Shown: positions 1-8,316 of the stretch, one piece after another
How positions within the stretch are numbered: the stretch's first letter is position 1
How the letters are laid out: each line of letters opens with the position of its first letter
Assembly (NCBI GenBank): GCA_003427395.1
Contig: BFEA01000413.1
Location: 1,411,493 to 1,435,367 of the forward strand
DNA from: Chara braunii
Lineage: Eukaryota; Streptophyta; Charophyceae; Charales; Characeae
DNA: 23,875 bases
Direction: 5' to 3'
The notes under the pieces: generated by a model
Databases searched by the model: none
Seen by the model: the letters and a program-made list of their open reading frames with translations, nothing else
What the model was told of the DNA's origin: nothing
Made by a program: the position numbers and the translations under genes

Positions 1-240
1 AAAAAAAAAAAAAAAAAAAAACAGTTCCAAAAAATCCGAAAACAAACTATGTTATGCAGAAAAATAAACAGAACAACGTTTGCCTCAGGGTCATATCGAA
101 ATTCTTTACCAATTTAAAATTAAAAATAAAAATTGAAAAATGAAATTTTATTTTTATTTATTTTAATCCTTTTGGGCCCGGCCGGGCAAGTGGTCCCGGG
201 CCACTGTGGTAGCCCAGCTAGGAACAAAGAAAGAAGAGAC
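1..240. repeat. A/T-rich dispersed repeat and flank
   Basis: The window opens in an A-tract. Bases 50-110 (from tgttatgcaga through tgcctcagggtca to ctttacc) match 17953-18010, where the same words lie in the same order with a longer internal A-run. This marks a dispersed repeat of unknown class. No gene is seen here. Confidence 0.5.
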
Positions 241-243
241 TTC

Positions 244-258
244 AGAAAACCCTACGTT
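244..258 (+). repeat. Left target-site duplication of U6 retrocopy
   Basis: These 15 bp match 375-389 with one difference and directly abut the first base of the U6 copy. Confidence 0.7.
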
Positions 259-374
259 GCCCTTCGGGACATCCGTTAAAATTGGAACGATGCAGAGAAG
301 ATTAGCATGGCCCCTGCGCAAGGATTACACGCATCAATCGAGAAATGGTCCAAATTTTGAGGGGGGGGAAAAAA
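259..374 (+). pseudogene. Retroposed U6 snRNA pseudogene
   Basis: Bases 259-358 follow plant U6 spliceosomal snRNA almost end to end: the 5' stem-loop (cccttcgggacatcc), the AGATTAGCATGGCCCCTGC centre, the region before the 3' end, and the terminal CAAATTTT. The invariant ACAGAGA box, which pairs with the 5' splice site, reads GCAGAGA, so the copy is probably non-functional. A purine-rich tail follows. It is flanked by 15-bp direct repeats with one mismatch (244-258 and 375-389, agaaaa-ccctacgtt type), the signature of target-primed retroposition. No plant USE or TATA promoter elements are seen upstream. Confidence 0.85.
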
Positions 375-389
375 AGAAAAACCTACGTT
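375..389 (+). repeat. Right target-site duplication of U6 retrocopy
   Basis: This copy follows the A-rich tail of the U6 insertion and matches 244-258 at 14 of 15 positions. Confidence 0.7.
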
Positions 390-790
390 CAGCTTGCTGT
401 GTGCAATTTTTTTTTACACCTTTTATTGGGCCAGCTGGAGTGTCGAATCGAAAAGGTAGTGCTTCCCAAAAAAAAATAAAAAAAAATGAAAGGAAAGGTA
501 GTGCACGCTATCTGTCAGGCTGAACACAGCCGTTCGTATGACTCTGGAGAAGCTGTTACCTTGCCGAGTCGGCAAATCTCAACTAAGGGCGGACTCGCAC
601 TAGCGCCATCCTAAATGCACCTGACCGCGTTTACGGCCCGACTTGTATGCATCTGGCCGCAATTCCGTCCAGAAATAAGAAAAAAGGTGCTAGTGCGAGT
701 GTGCCCTAAGAAAGGTGTTGTAAAAAAGAAGGGGTTTGCCATACAGCAGACCGGTGCTGACTGGAAAAATAAAGCAACGAGGGCAACTGT
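390..790. other. Non-coding stretch with a short dispersed repeat
   Basis: No convincing gene. Bases 627-672 (gcgtttac...gtatgcatctggccgcaattccgtcca) match 15933-15977 closely in order and spacing, so a short dispersed repeat lies here. Short in-frame stretches show no recognisable protein. Confidence 0.4.
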
Positions 791-799
791 GTGCTTATG

Positions 800-1660
800 A
801 ATTTGGTCACTAGAGGGGTTACCAAAGGCAGGAACGGTGAACTTGGTCACTAACGAGTAAAGGAAGTAGGAAGGGTGAATTTGGCCGCTAACTGTTTCAC
901 AAAATGGGGCGTTCCAAGTCACAAAGAGGGAACTTCAAAGCCTGGGCGACTTCGATTACAAGACGACTCGTTTAATGACCAAAATACACCTTTCCTGCGC
1001 CCTGCTAGTGACCCATTCAGTGACCAATTACTTTCTTTTTACCTGTCATGACTCGTTTAATGCCGAAATTCCCCTCTAGCGTCACGTGCTGTAATAATGC
1101 CGAAATTCCCCTCTAGCGCCACGCGCTGTAATAGAGGGAAATTGGTCACTGAATGGGTCACTAAGGGGGTGCAGGAAGGGTGAATTTTGGTCATTATACG
1201 AGTCATCTGGGGCGAAAAAAGGGCAATTGGTCACTGAAGGTCAGTAGGGGGGTGGAGGATGGGTGAGTTTTGGTCATGTAAGGGGGCAGGGAGGGGTTGC
1301 AATTAGTCACTTAAGGTCAGTAGGGGGGTGGAGGATGGGTGAATTTTGGTCATTTTGTTAGGGGGCAGGAGGGGTCGCCGAAGGGGGCTGGTCGGGTGAT
1401 GGCTAGTTAGGGTGATGTGAAGTGAATTTGGTCACTAGAGACGTCACTCTTGGTGGCATGAAGGGTGAGACATAGCTAGGGTGAGGTGAAGTGAGTCTGA
1501 TCACTAAATGGGTCACGAAGGGGGTCAGGGAGTGTGAATTTTGTCACTACAGGGGTCACAAAAGGGGAAAGGAAGGGTGCGATCTTAGCTACTAGGTTGA
1601 GCTGAAGTGTCTCAGGGATGTGAAGTGTCCGTCAGTGCTGCGGGGATGGTTATTAATTCC
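800..1660. repeat. G-rich degenerate minisatellite (TTGGTCACTnnnGGGG type)
   Basis: The phrase ttggtcact plus a G-rich segment (aagggggt, gcaggaagggtgaatt) recurs about every 35-65 bases with many changes. Clearer sub-duplications are 1059-1091 with 1093-1130 (atgccgaaattcccctctagc) and 1219-1284 with 1303-1368 (ggtcagtaggggggtggagg). No coding potential is seen. Confidence 0.75.
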
Positions 1661-1692
1661 GGTCACTAAAGGGGTGGTGTCTCTGCACCCAG

Positions 1693-1820
1693 TGGGCCTT
1701 GCTCCACTACTTGCCAAATGTGTACGACATGAGGACGAATCTCCCTCTAGAAAAGGCATAGATACACCACCTTATTTTTTGTCTTTTGTCCATGTGGAGA
1801 GAGTAGTGGAGCAAGGCCCA
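1693..1820. mobile_element. MITE-like element with perfect 19-bp terminal inverted repeats
   Basis: Bases 1693-1711 (tgggccttgctccactact) are the exact reverse complement of 1802-1820. The 128-bp body has no coding capacity. A relative lies at 20241-20369 and shares the termini and the internal words gtcttttgt and catgt-gagag. No clear target-site duplication is visible, so the superfamily is unassigned. Confidence 0.7.
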
Positions 1821-1993
1821 TTGTCTTGAATTGCACAGATGGGGTATACGAGGGTATACGAGGCTTCTTCCGATGTGTCAATTACAGATATGGTGGGGCC
1901 AAGCGCCGTTTCTGATTATTGTGGATGCATCCATGTGGCTGGCAAGCAGCTCGTCCCCCCCCCCCCCATTTATTTGGATTGCACCCCAATTTT

Positions 1994-2052
1994 TTTGCAG
2001 GGGCCATGCAGGGGCCATGCTAATCTTCTCCGCGTCACACCAATTTTTATGC
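1994..2052 (-). pseudogene. U6 snRNA-like fragment
   Basis: On the minus strand this reads ...aaaattgg...gcggagaagattagcatggcccctgca, the central part of U6. The ACAGAGA box is lost, and the catggcccctg segment is duplicated at the 3' end. A truncated, decayed copy. Confidence 0.6.
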
Positions 2053-2132
2053 GTCTCCTGACGGACGGACGCGTGGCTCACTCTTATGTGAGTTAGGTAG
2101 AGAGAGAGCAGCCGCACAATGATATAGGGTAT

Positions 2133-2242
2133 ATCGTCACACCACTCTAGAAATGTGAAAAAGACAGATGTGGTGGGTGCATCTGGCCAGGTTCCAGTAG
2201 GAAGTTCATTCTCATTTTGCACATTTAGAGTGGTGTGGCGAT
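2133..2242. mobile_element. MITE-like inverted-repeat element
   Basis: Bases 2133-2159 (atcgtcacaccactctag...) are nearly the reverse complement of 2214-2242 (...tagagtggtgtggcgat), enclosing about 55 bases. There is no open frame of interest. It is probably a small non-autonomous DNA element. Confidence 0.55.
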
Positions 2243-2376
2243 GCCCAGAGTGAACCCTGTCCCTGTGTACATGGTTTTTTTTTCGTGGTTTTTTTTTTTT
2301 TTTTTTCCCCTGAACCCTACATACATGCTGATGCCAACTGACCGTAATAATCTGCAATTCAATTGCACACCTGGGG

Positions 2377-2541
2377 CGTGGTCCCACTAGCAAAGAGGAT
2401 CAGATAGAAACCCTGAATGAACCTGGCCATGTTGTATGCAGAGATACAGAAAAGCAGTTCAATCTCGAGTTCCTGCTCCTTGAACACGTCCAGATTCAGT
2501 CATTCAAGTTCAATCCGATTCTCTTTGCTAATGGGACCACG
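2377..2541. mobile_element. GGTCCCACTAGC-family MITE, copy A
   Basis: The 24-bp termini 2377-2400 and 2518-2541 are inverted repeats with two mismatches (cgtggtcccactagcaaaga...). Related termini recur at 3240-3265, 3371-3396 and near 3508-3535, and a related right end at about 2689-2722. Together they form a local cluster of one family. Confidence 0.65.
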
Positions 2542-2559
2542 GCCCTGAGGCAAGGTCGC

Positions 2560-2815
2560 ACGTGAGACAAATCTCCTCTTTGGATTAAGCACCTGGATCG
2601 GGATGTGCTTTTTGAGAGAGGCAGAGATGCAGTTGAGCAGATCAACTATCCTGCACCTGCCCACAATCATGTCCAGATGCAGGTGTTCAATCCAATGTTC
2701 TTTTGCTAGTGAAACCTCACTCCTCAGGTGCCAGCTTGCACAGATTTTAAGGGATCTATATAGTATATACCGTAGAATCGTAGATTTTCTTTATCTGCCA
2801 CTTCTTTTTTTCTCT
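2560..2815. repeat. Degenerate GGTCCCACTAGC-family sequence
   Basis: The right-end-like segment gttcaatccaatgttcttttgctag near 2689-2710, and the internal gtccag-tgcag words, relate this stretch to copies A to C. The left end is not clear. No coding region is seen. Confidence 0.4.
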
Positions 2816-2821
2816 TTTTTT

Positions 2822-2905
2822 TGGTGTGGGGGTGGGGGGTGGGGGTTTTTCTCTTTGTGGGGGGCGGGGGGCGGGGGGAGAATGGGTGTGGGGTGGAGGA
2901 ACCCT
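2822..2905 (+). repeat. G-run tract (possible G-quadruplex)
   Basis: At least six runs of four or more Gs occur within 85 bases, separated by short spacers. This is a strong G-quadruplex candidate on the + strand. No gene association is visible. Confidence 0.5.
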
Positions 2906-3235
2906 TGATTATTATCTTCAGTCCCTGTAAGTGGAAATTGACAACGTTTTCAGAGGTGGAAAGAAAAGGGGGTTTGTCTTTTAGAGGAGGAGAAAAAAGG
3001 GGTGACTTTAGCGGAGTCACGAAAAAAACAGTTTGGACATGCACTTCAGGCAATCCCACGAACACAACCCCCTCCCCCCCCCCGTGTGACCCCACCGGAC
3101 CAACCTAGGTTATATACGCTCACCATTACTGACCCTTTTGCCTCAACAAGTGCATTTTCGAACTCAACCCTGACTGCGAGTGTTCTTCCAAAAAAAGGCG
3201 AGACCTTTCTTTAGGGGGAAGCGGAGGAAGCACCA
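2906..3235. other. Non-coding stretch
   Basis: A purine-rich stretch followed by a C-run at 3070-3081. No gene, RNA or clear repeat was recognised. Confidence 0.3.
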
Positions 3236-3239
3236 GGGG

Positions 3240-3396
3240 CGAGGTGCCACTAGCTAAGAGGATTGCAATGAATGCATGCCTGAATCTCCACGAGTTTGTG
3301 GAAAAGTGCAGAAATTGAGCTGCTTTTGTGCATTTGTGCTTAAAACATGACCAGATTCAGCAGCTTGATGCAATCCTCTTTGCTAGGGGGACCTGG
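3240..3396. mobile_element. GGTCCCACTAGC-family MITE, copy B
   Basis: The left end at 3240-3265 (cgaggtgccactagctaaga...) and the right end at 3371-3396 (caatcctctttgctaggggg...) are inverted repeats. Internally it carries ctgaatct and agattcag as a second inverted pair, and the word tgtggaaaagtgcagaaa shared with copy C. Confidence 0.65.
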
Positions 3397-3538
3397 GCTT
3401 GCAATGAGGGCCTGAATCTGGATGAGTATGTGGAAAAGTGCAGAAAGTCTAGATTGAACTGCTTGTCTGCTTTTGTTTTTAAACATGACTGGATTCAGGA
3501 GCTTAATCCAATCCTCTTTGCCAGTGGGACCTCGCCCT
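3397..3538. mobile_element. GGTCCCACTAGC-family MITE, copy C (adjacent to B)
   Basis: It repeats the copy B interior (tgtggaaaagtgcagaaag; aacatgactggattcag) and ends with ccaatcctctttgccagtgg-gacc near 3508-3535. It sits immediately beside copy B, suggesting tandem duplication or nested insertion. Confidence 0.55.
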
Positions 3539-3802
3539 GAGTTGGTTGTATTCTTTATGGGTAGGACAAAATAAAAAAGAAAAAAAAGAAAGAGGAGGAT
3601 ACACCGTTGGTGCAGCGCGGTCATTGCATTCTCACACGTCGAATTTCTGCTCTGTTTTTTTTCTTGTGTTCTTTTCTGGGAAAATTGTGTTCCTGAGTTT
3701 TTTGTCGTAGTTGCTGAACCAGAGGTTTTTCTCTTTTCCCTTCTCTCCTCCTCCTGTGTTTTTTTATTTCAAGGGGCGGCCTTGAAATATCATCTATATC
3801 CA

Positions 3803-3861
3803 GCGGCGTAGCTCAGATGGTCAGGCACGCGTGTGGCATTCAGGTCTTGGGTTCATTTCCT
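3803..3861 (+). repeat. tRNA-like SINE head
   Basis: A pol III box-A-like sequence (tagctcagatgg, 3809-3820) is followed about 30 bases later by a box-B-like sequence (gggttcatttcc, 3849-3860). The cloverleaf cannot be completed properly, so a tRNA-derived SINE remnant is more likely than a working tRNA. Confidence 0.4.
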
Positions 3862-4250
3862 ATAGACCTCATGTACCTTCCTGGGCTAGCCTGGTGCCCC
3901 ATTGGAGAACTCCGTAGCAGTCCCATCTGAGCTCAAGCCATCCAACGTGGGATGGGAACATGCGCGAGCTGCACCAACCAGCAGGCGTGATACCTGCTTC
4001 AGCAGGAGGGCGACTCGTGCGAAAAAAGAACTTGCAAAAAAAAAGAGCGTTAGCGTTGTTGTGACTCATGTCACAGAGGCAGAAGAATTCAGGAAAGGCA
4101 ATTTGATTTTTTCTCCTTTTCTTGTTTGGTTAAAACAATTGTGTAATGAGCTGAAGAATAGAGGCCAGGGTGTCGGGGACCTTATTATACCCAGGTAGTT
4201 GCTGGGCCCATTACCCAGCTTAGGCTTGTGCTGGAAACAGCGTCCCAAAC
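3862..4250. other. Non-coding stretch
   Basis: No recognised protein, RNA or clear repeat in this interval, apart from short poly-A runs. It may be the body of the tRNA-like repeat at 3803. Confidence 0.25.
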
Positions 4251-4253
4251 AAA

Positions 4254-4366
4254 AGATCTGGAAAGGATCGAAGTATCCAGCGCCCCCTGAAGCAAGAGAT
4301 GGTAAACGAACTGGAAGCGGGGTCCAGCGTTCCAAAGAATAGATCTGGAAAGGGTCGAAGTATCCA
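4254..4366 (+). repeat. 87-bp spaced direct repeat
   Basis: The 26-bp segment at 4254-4279 (agatctggaaaggatcgaag...) recurs at 4341-4366 with one change, and the sequence before each copy is also related (cagcgt-cca-aa). This is a local duplication. Confidence 0.6.
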
Positions 4367-4569
4367 CTGTGTTTATCTCAACCGCGTCCATGGGTTTTTT
4401 GAACCTTTTTTTTGTAACTTTTTTTTGCTTACATGTCAGCTTTGGTTGGGCCGTTTGTTGAAAAGCAGTTGATCTGTGACGTGTTCTCTGGGCCAAGGTC
4501 CCACATTAACAGATTTAATAGATATGAAATTGAGTGGGTCGCGCTTCTTACACACTGGTGGACACTGGC

Positions 4570-4600
4570 TGGCCTAGCTCAGTTGGTACACCTGTCAGGC
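4570..4600 (+). repeat. SINE-like tRNA head fragment
   Basis: The word ctagctcagttggtacacc matches the reverse complement of the SINE-like array near 17711-17730. No box B follows, so only the head is present. Confidence 0.4.
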
Positions 4601-4674
4601 TGTCACCTGTCGAAAGACAGTCCTGCAATTAAATGAGTTCTCATGGGAATCAAACGAGTTAAGAATAAGCTAAA

Positions 4675-4790
4675 CTACCTCTGAATTTACCTGGGGCTAT
4701 AACGAGTTAAACCACCTCCGAATTTACCTGGGGCTATAATGAGTTAAACCACCTCCGAATTTACCTGGGGCTGGTCAGTTTAACGAGTTA
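4675..4790 (+). repeat. 37-bp tandem repeat, about three copies
   Basis: The unit (acctccgaatttacctgggg plus ctataacgagttaaac) repeats with a 37-base period. It begins near 4675 and decays after 4775. Earlier 'aacgagtt' words near 4653 hint at a longer, older array. Confidence 0.75.
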
Positions 4791-4808
4791 GAATTCACCC
4801 TGGGGGGG

Positions 4809-4809
4809 N
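4809..4809. other. Single N in a G-run (assembly uncertainty)
   Basis: One undetermined base lies in the middle of a run of Gs. It may be a contig join or an unresolved homopolymer, and it means linkage across this point is unproven. Confidence 0.7.
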
Positions 4810-4956
4810 TGGGGGTAGGTTTCTGTTATTTCCGAAGTTCAGCCTCTTTTGCATATCTGCAGGAACACATTTTTTAACGTAGCGAGTTTTCTTCTGTGGT
4901 GTGTGGACTTTTTGTCTTTTGTCGCTCGGCTTTTTCCGTGTTTTGTTTCTTTGCAG

Positions 4957-5099
4957 CTGTTTGCCCGCACATGAAGTGTGTTGTGAAGTGGAACCCGAAC
5001 GACAAGACCTTTGATTGTCCCTGCCACGGATCCATTTTTGATCCGCTGGGCCGAGTTATCAATGGGCCTGCGAAGAAAGACCTCACACCCTTATCTTAG
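4957..5099 (+). CDS. Rieske [2Fe-2S] domain, terminal exon of a FAD-dependent oxidoreductase
   Basis: After a pyrimidine-rich tract and acceptor ttgcag (4951-4956), the frame reads (A)VCPHMKCVVKWN and continues to FDCPCHGSIFDP and NGPAKKDLTPLS, with the stop at 5097-5099. It holds the complete cluster-binding set: Cys-Pro-His, then 15 residues, then Cys-Pro-Cys-His. The two extra cysteines (in MKC and CPC) form the Rieske disulphide. In the DAO-Rieske family this domain closes the protein and ends with an NGPA-like segment, as here. The exon starts at phase 1 (two bases of an Ala codon). That fits the phase-1 donor of exon 21185-21329, whose product ends ...RDDKGMLHRFS just before the expected CPH. 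It therefore looks like the last exon of that gene, but it lies 16 kb upstream. Either the order is wrong or it belongs to a tandem paralogue. Confidence 0.88.
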
Positions 5100-5960
5100 G
5101 GGCACCAGATCAGCGGGTGGCTGACAATGTGAGTGCAAGGTGCAATTGACGTCTACAATGTGCAATCTGTGGGTGCACGGTGTCCGTAACTCGATGCGGT
5201 GCCGTCCATGTGGGCGTGTGCAAGGCACAATCGCTGTATGTGTTTTTAAGGCGCAATCGGTGTGGGTGTGTGCGAGGCGCAATCGGTGTGGGTAATCCGT
5301 GTGCGGTTGAGTCAAACGTGCAATCAGTCGGTGTGACTTGAAATTGATGTATGACAAATTCGACAATGTATCATAGTTGTAGAGTAGGTAGTGATTGGTT
5401 GCTGCCGCCACCTCCACCACGATGGTAGAGCCGGGGGGGTGAGGGGTGGACAGCTATACTGCCTATACCTCTTTCTTAGGCAGCAAGCTTCGAGGTGCTT
5501 GTCTTGTCGAGCAGGAGCAGGAGCAGGAGCGGCAGCAGCAGCCAGGCCAGTTGATGAAGTCAAGAGGCAGTTGTGGTAGATCACACGAAGACACGCCATG
5601 AAATGTCGAGCACTACGCGACCCCATGGAAAAGACTAGAATGAAGAGGGCATCGGTCACGAGTCGGAAGAAAAATGTGTGTTGGAGAGGAAAAGAATCAT
5701 TAAAAGGTGTATAGTAAGAACAAAGAGAGATTGAAAAAATTGAAGGGGATAGGGAGAGGGGGATTGAATTCCCTTCTCATTGCACTCCCCCGATAGATCA
5801 GATAGGTTGGGATTGCGATAAGAGGAGGTGGTCCCCAATCTACCCGATCCTGGTGTATTAGGTTAAGAAGACAGCTGCTGGAATTGGACGATTGAGATCT
5901 CATCAGGTTATATGAATGATAGGAGGTACAGATGTGAAGAGGAGAGGGTTGTTGGGGAAA
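5100..5960. other. 3' flank of the Rieske exon with GCGCAATCGGTGTGGG minisatellite
   Basis: From about 5110 to 5335 a degenerate motif (caaggtgcaatt; gaggcgcaatcggtgtggg) repeats five or more times with variable spacing, clearest at 5248-5300. A GCAGGA/GCAGC tract lies at 5512-5545. The rest shows no gene. No obvious AATAAA signal follows the stop closely. Confidence 0.45.
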
Positions 5961-6098
5961 CTAAATGAGGCTATAAAGGAGGCGGTACCTCTGGCATACC
6001 AGTTCCAGTAGGAAGAACCGGTGTTTTACTTTTTACTGGTGGTCCCACATTAACCAACACGCGCACCGGGAATTGCATGAAATGGGGTTGGTTGGTCC

Positions 6099-6445
6099 CA
6101 TGGGGAGTGGTGATTCTGTCAGCCAAGAGGGGTTCCGGACGGGGGCCGTTCTAGGGGTGACTGGCCCAGAGGGGTTTTGAACCTTTAGTAGATTTTCTGG
6201 AGGGGGGGAGAGCCCATTCTGTCAATGGTAAGGGGTTCCAGCAGAGGGGTTCTGCTTTCAGGATGTTTTTTTTTTGTCGCATGGGAAGTGGTGATTCTGT
6301 CTGCAAAGAGGGCTACCAGAGGGGGGGCGCTTTAGGGGTGACTGGCCCAGAGCCAGGGGTCTTCTAGTTGAAGTTTCTTCGGGGGGAGAGCCCATTCTGT
6401 CCATCGTACGGGGTTTCAGCAGAGGGGTTCTGCTTTCACGATGAT
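6099..6445 (+). repeat. Diverged 181-bp tandem duplication
   Basis: The copies start at 6099 and 6280 (catgggnagtggtgattctg). They share ggggtgactggcccagag, gagagcccattctgtc and cagaggggttctgctttca in the same order. No coding product was recognised. Confidence 0.75.
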
Positions 6446-7104
6446 TGTCCCAGAGGGCACGGAAGGGGTCTTTCAGAAGGTTGCTGACCGAAGGACGTTT
6501 CTGTATATTAGGCAGTTTGAGATGAGCTGTACGTGGCAGTATGGACACTTCTGTATAGGCAGTTTTGTGATGGGCGGTACGTTGGCCGTATGTTGTATAG
6601 GTTGCTCAGCCTGCTGTAATCCTCGAAACTCTTTGAATAGTAGCATGCTGGCAATGCTGAGTTGAATAGCATTATGATGTATGATGGCCTGCTCAAATTT
6701 GCACCACCATAATTGTAATGGGGAAGAACCATAGTGCTTTTCAGCTCATCTGTAGACTGCTGCCGAGTTTAGGACCACGTCTTGGATGAGTACTCTTTGT
6801 GCACAGTGCGCAGTCTACAATCTGACAGACTGAGTGTGCATCAATGATGTTGTTCATTTGCAGTGTGCATTGAAAGGTAGTAGATACTAGATAAGATATA
6901 GGTTTCGTTCTACAAGAATGAGAAAGAAAAGAAATGCTGATGGCGGTTTGATGGTGTGTTCAACTATTGTGCAGTTATGTCGTGTCTGAGTATCAAACTG
7001 CCTACAAGCACACGCACACACATCCTCCTCATGAGTTGGTGAAACAGGCTGGCACAGTTATCGCAGATATGCTGACAAACATGCAGACTGGCCTGAGATG
7101 TGTG

Positions 7105-7107
<3 letters not shown>
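6446..7107. other. Non-coding stretch with a roughly 60-bp duplication
   Basis: Words ttctgtata-ggcagttt and cggtacgt/ctgtacgt recur at about 6498-6535 and 6548-6590. No gene, tRNA or other RNA was recognised. A short (CA)n-like segment lies at 7008-7022. Confidence 0.35.

Positions 7108-7142
<35 letters not shown>
7108..7142 (+). repeat. (CT)n microsatellite abutting adapter
   Basis: About 17 CT units run directly into the Tn5 mosaic-end sequence at 7143. Confidence 0.9.
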
Positions 7143-7144
<2 letters not shown>

Positions 7145-7180
7145 GTCTCTTATACACATCTAGATGTGTATAAGAGACAG
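7143..7180. other. Tn5 mosaic-end pair: Nextera mate-pair junction adapter
   Basis: Bases 7143-7161 (ctgtctcttatacacatct) are the 19-bp Tn5 mosaic end, and 7162-7180 are its exact reverse complement. This 38-bp palindrome is the circularisation junction used in Nextera mate-pair libraries. It is not expected in a natural green-lineage genome. It marks an uncleaned chimeric read built into the assembly, so the DNA to its left and right may not be neighbours. Confidence 0.95.
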
Positions 7181-7186
7181 GGGCAC

Positions 7187-7255
7187 GGTCCCACCTGCAC
7201 AGGACTTGACAGATATGGGTCATAGATAACAGATATGTTCTGCGCAGGTGGGACC
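7187..7255. mobile_element. Short inverted-repeat element with GGTCCCAC termini
   Basis: Bases 7187-7203 (ggtcccacctgcacagg) are inverted at 7239-7255 (...tgcgcaggtgggacc). The end sequence GGTCCCA recalls the family at 2377-3540. Two agatat-containing words lie inside. It starts 7 bases after the adapter. Confidence 0.5.
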
Positions 7256-7299
7256 TCGATCATCTGGAGTGGAGGTGCTGAGATGGATGTTCTGTCTCA

Positions 7300-7540
7300 A
7301 GATGTATATACGGTTTACCGGGCAGTTCTATTTGACGATATATACATATATGTATATAGATATATATACGAAATCAGTTTGTCACAGCCCCTCGTTTAAT
7401 GTCCTCTTCTCCTTCTGTGCCTACGGCTTACCAGGCAGCTCTGTTTGAACTGCCCGGGGAACCTTAGGCAAAGAGGGAGGAGAGGACAACAAACGGAGGG
7501 CTGTGACAAACTGTTTCGTTGGAGTTTCAGACTCGTCCAG
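7300..7540. mobile_element. Foldback element (degenerate copy) with hammerhead-like end
   Basis: A left arm at 7369-7443 (cagtttgtcacagcccctcg ... ctacggcttaccaggcag) and a right arm at 7449-7520 are diverged inverted copies around a short loop. A further partial copy (acggtttaccgggcagttct) precedes it at 7308. On the minus strand, 7540 down to 7505 reads CTGGACGA, GTCTG, loop, CCAAC, GAAAC and AGTTTGTC, which resembles a hammerhead ribozyme core with mutations. Related copies lie at 9565, 11478 and 14850-15110. Confidence 0.7.
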
Positions 7541-7623
7541 GAGGCTGAACTGTAATGTATATGTATCAATGCCTCTGCATTTCCTCTGAATATGTGTTTT
7601 AAATATTAATGGTGCTCGTGAGC
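7541..7623. other. Spacer, nothing recognised
   Basis: A short AT-rich spacer between the foldback element and the next tandem repeat. Confidence 0.3.
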
Positions 7624-7800
7624 CTTCACGCCGTGGGCGAGCTGCAGCTTGTGTGAAATGTGGGCCGTTAACGCCCTGGGCAAAGCTGCAGCTTGTGTGA
7701 AATGTGGGCGTGAACCTTAATGCCCTGGGAGAGCTGCAGCTCGTGTGAAATGTGGGCCGTTGATGCCCTGGGCGAAGCTGCAGCTTGTTATGTGGGCCCG
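7624..7800 (+). repeat. Tandem repeat, about four copies of a 45-55 bp unit
   Basis: The unit (gccctgggcgaagctgcagc plus ttgtgtgaaatgtgggccgt) repeats four times, with copy-specific differences and the last copy shortened. Confidence 0.8.
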
Positions 7801-7823
7801 GGGAGCAGGCAGGCCACCCTGGA

Positions 7824-8060
7824 CAAGGTCCATTGCATCTAGGGGCATACACTATTCACCAATCACCAATGTGAATCACCATCGTGAATGAATCTGACAG
7901 CTTAAAATCAGTGGTAGAGTTCTGGATGCTTCTAACCCTGGTGCTGGACAGACGATACCAACAGGGTGGCCAAGGTCCATTGCATCTAAGGGCATACGCT
8001 AAGGCCAGATCGGTGTTTGAGTTTTGGAAGCCTGGTGCTGGACAGACGATACCAACTGGG
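7824..8060 (+). repeat. Interleaved direct repeats
   Basis: The segment aaggtccattgcatcta-ggggcatac occurs at about 7824-7850 and 7967-7995. The segment gctggacagacgataccaac occurs at about 7941-7961 and 8037-8057. Together they indicate a partly duplicated unit of about 100-140 bp. Confidence 0.6.
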
Positions 8061-8214
8061 AAACAATACAAGTAGAGAGAAGTGCACAGTCATTCGATCG
8101 CTGTGCCCAGTCCAGAAGTAAGACGGTATACAGGCCGGTGCACCCAGTGGTGCACTGTACGGAACCTGGCATTGGGTAAAACCGAAGGGCCATAGGAATG
8201 CAGCCGCTGCTGAT

Positions 8215-8278
8215 GTTCTGCTTCTTCTTCTGCTGCTGCTGCTGATGTTTGCTGCTGATGTTCTGCTTGTGCTGGTGC

Positions 8279-8310
<32 letters not shown>

Positions 8311-8316
8311 ATGGTA

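Noticed and set aside
800-1660. A CRISPR-like array
   Set aside because: The repeats are degenerate, unequally spaced and G-rich without conserved repeat-spacer structure; it is a minisatellite in a eukaryotic genome.
1878-2393. A 171-residue minus-strand open frame
   Set aside because: It runs through a U6 fragment, an inverted-repeat element and poly-T. Its lysine run and lack of motifs show it is a chance frame.
3803-3861. A functional tRNA gene
   Set aside because: Box-like sequences exist but the acceptor and anticodon stems do not pair.
7824-7995. Segment aaggtccattgcatct as a possible U1 snRNA piece
   Set aside because: The resemblance to U1 is limited to about a dozen bases and no other U1 feature is present.
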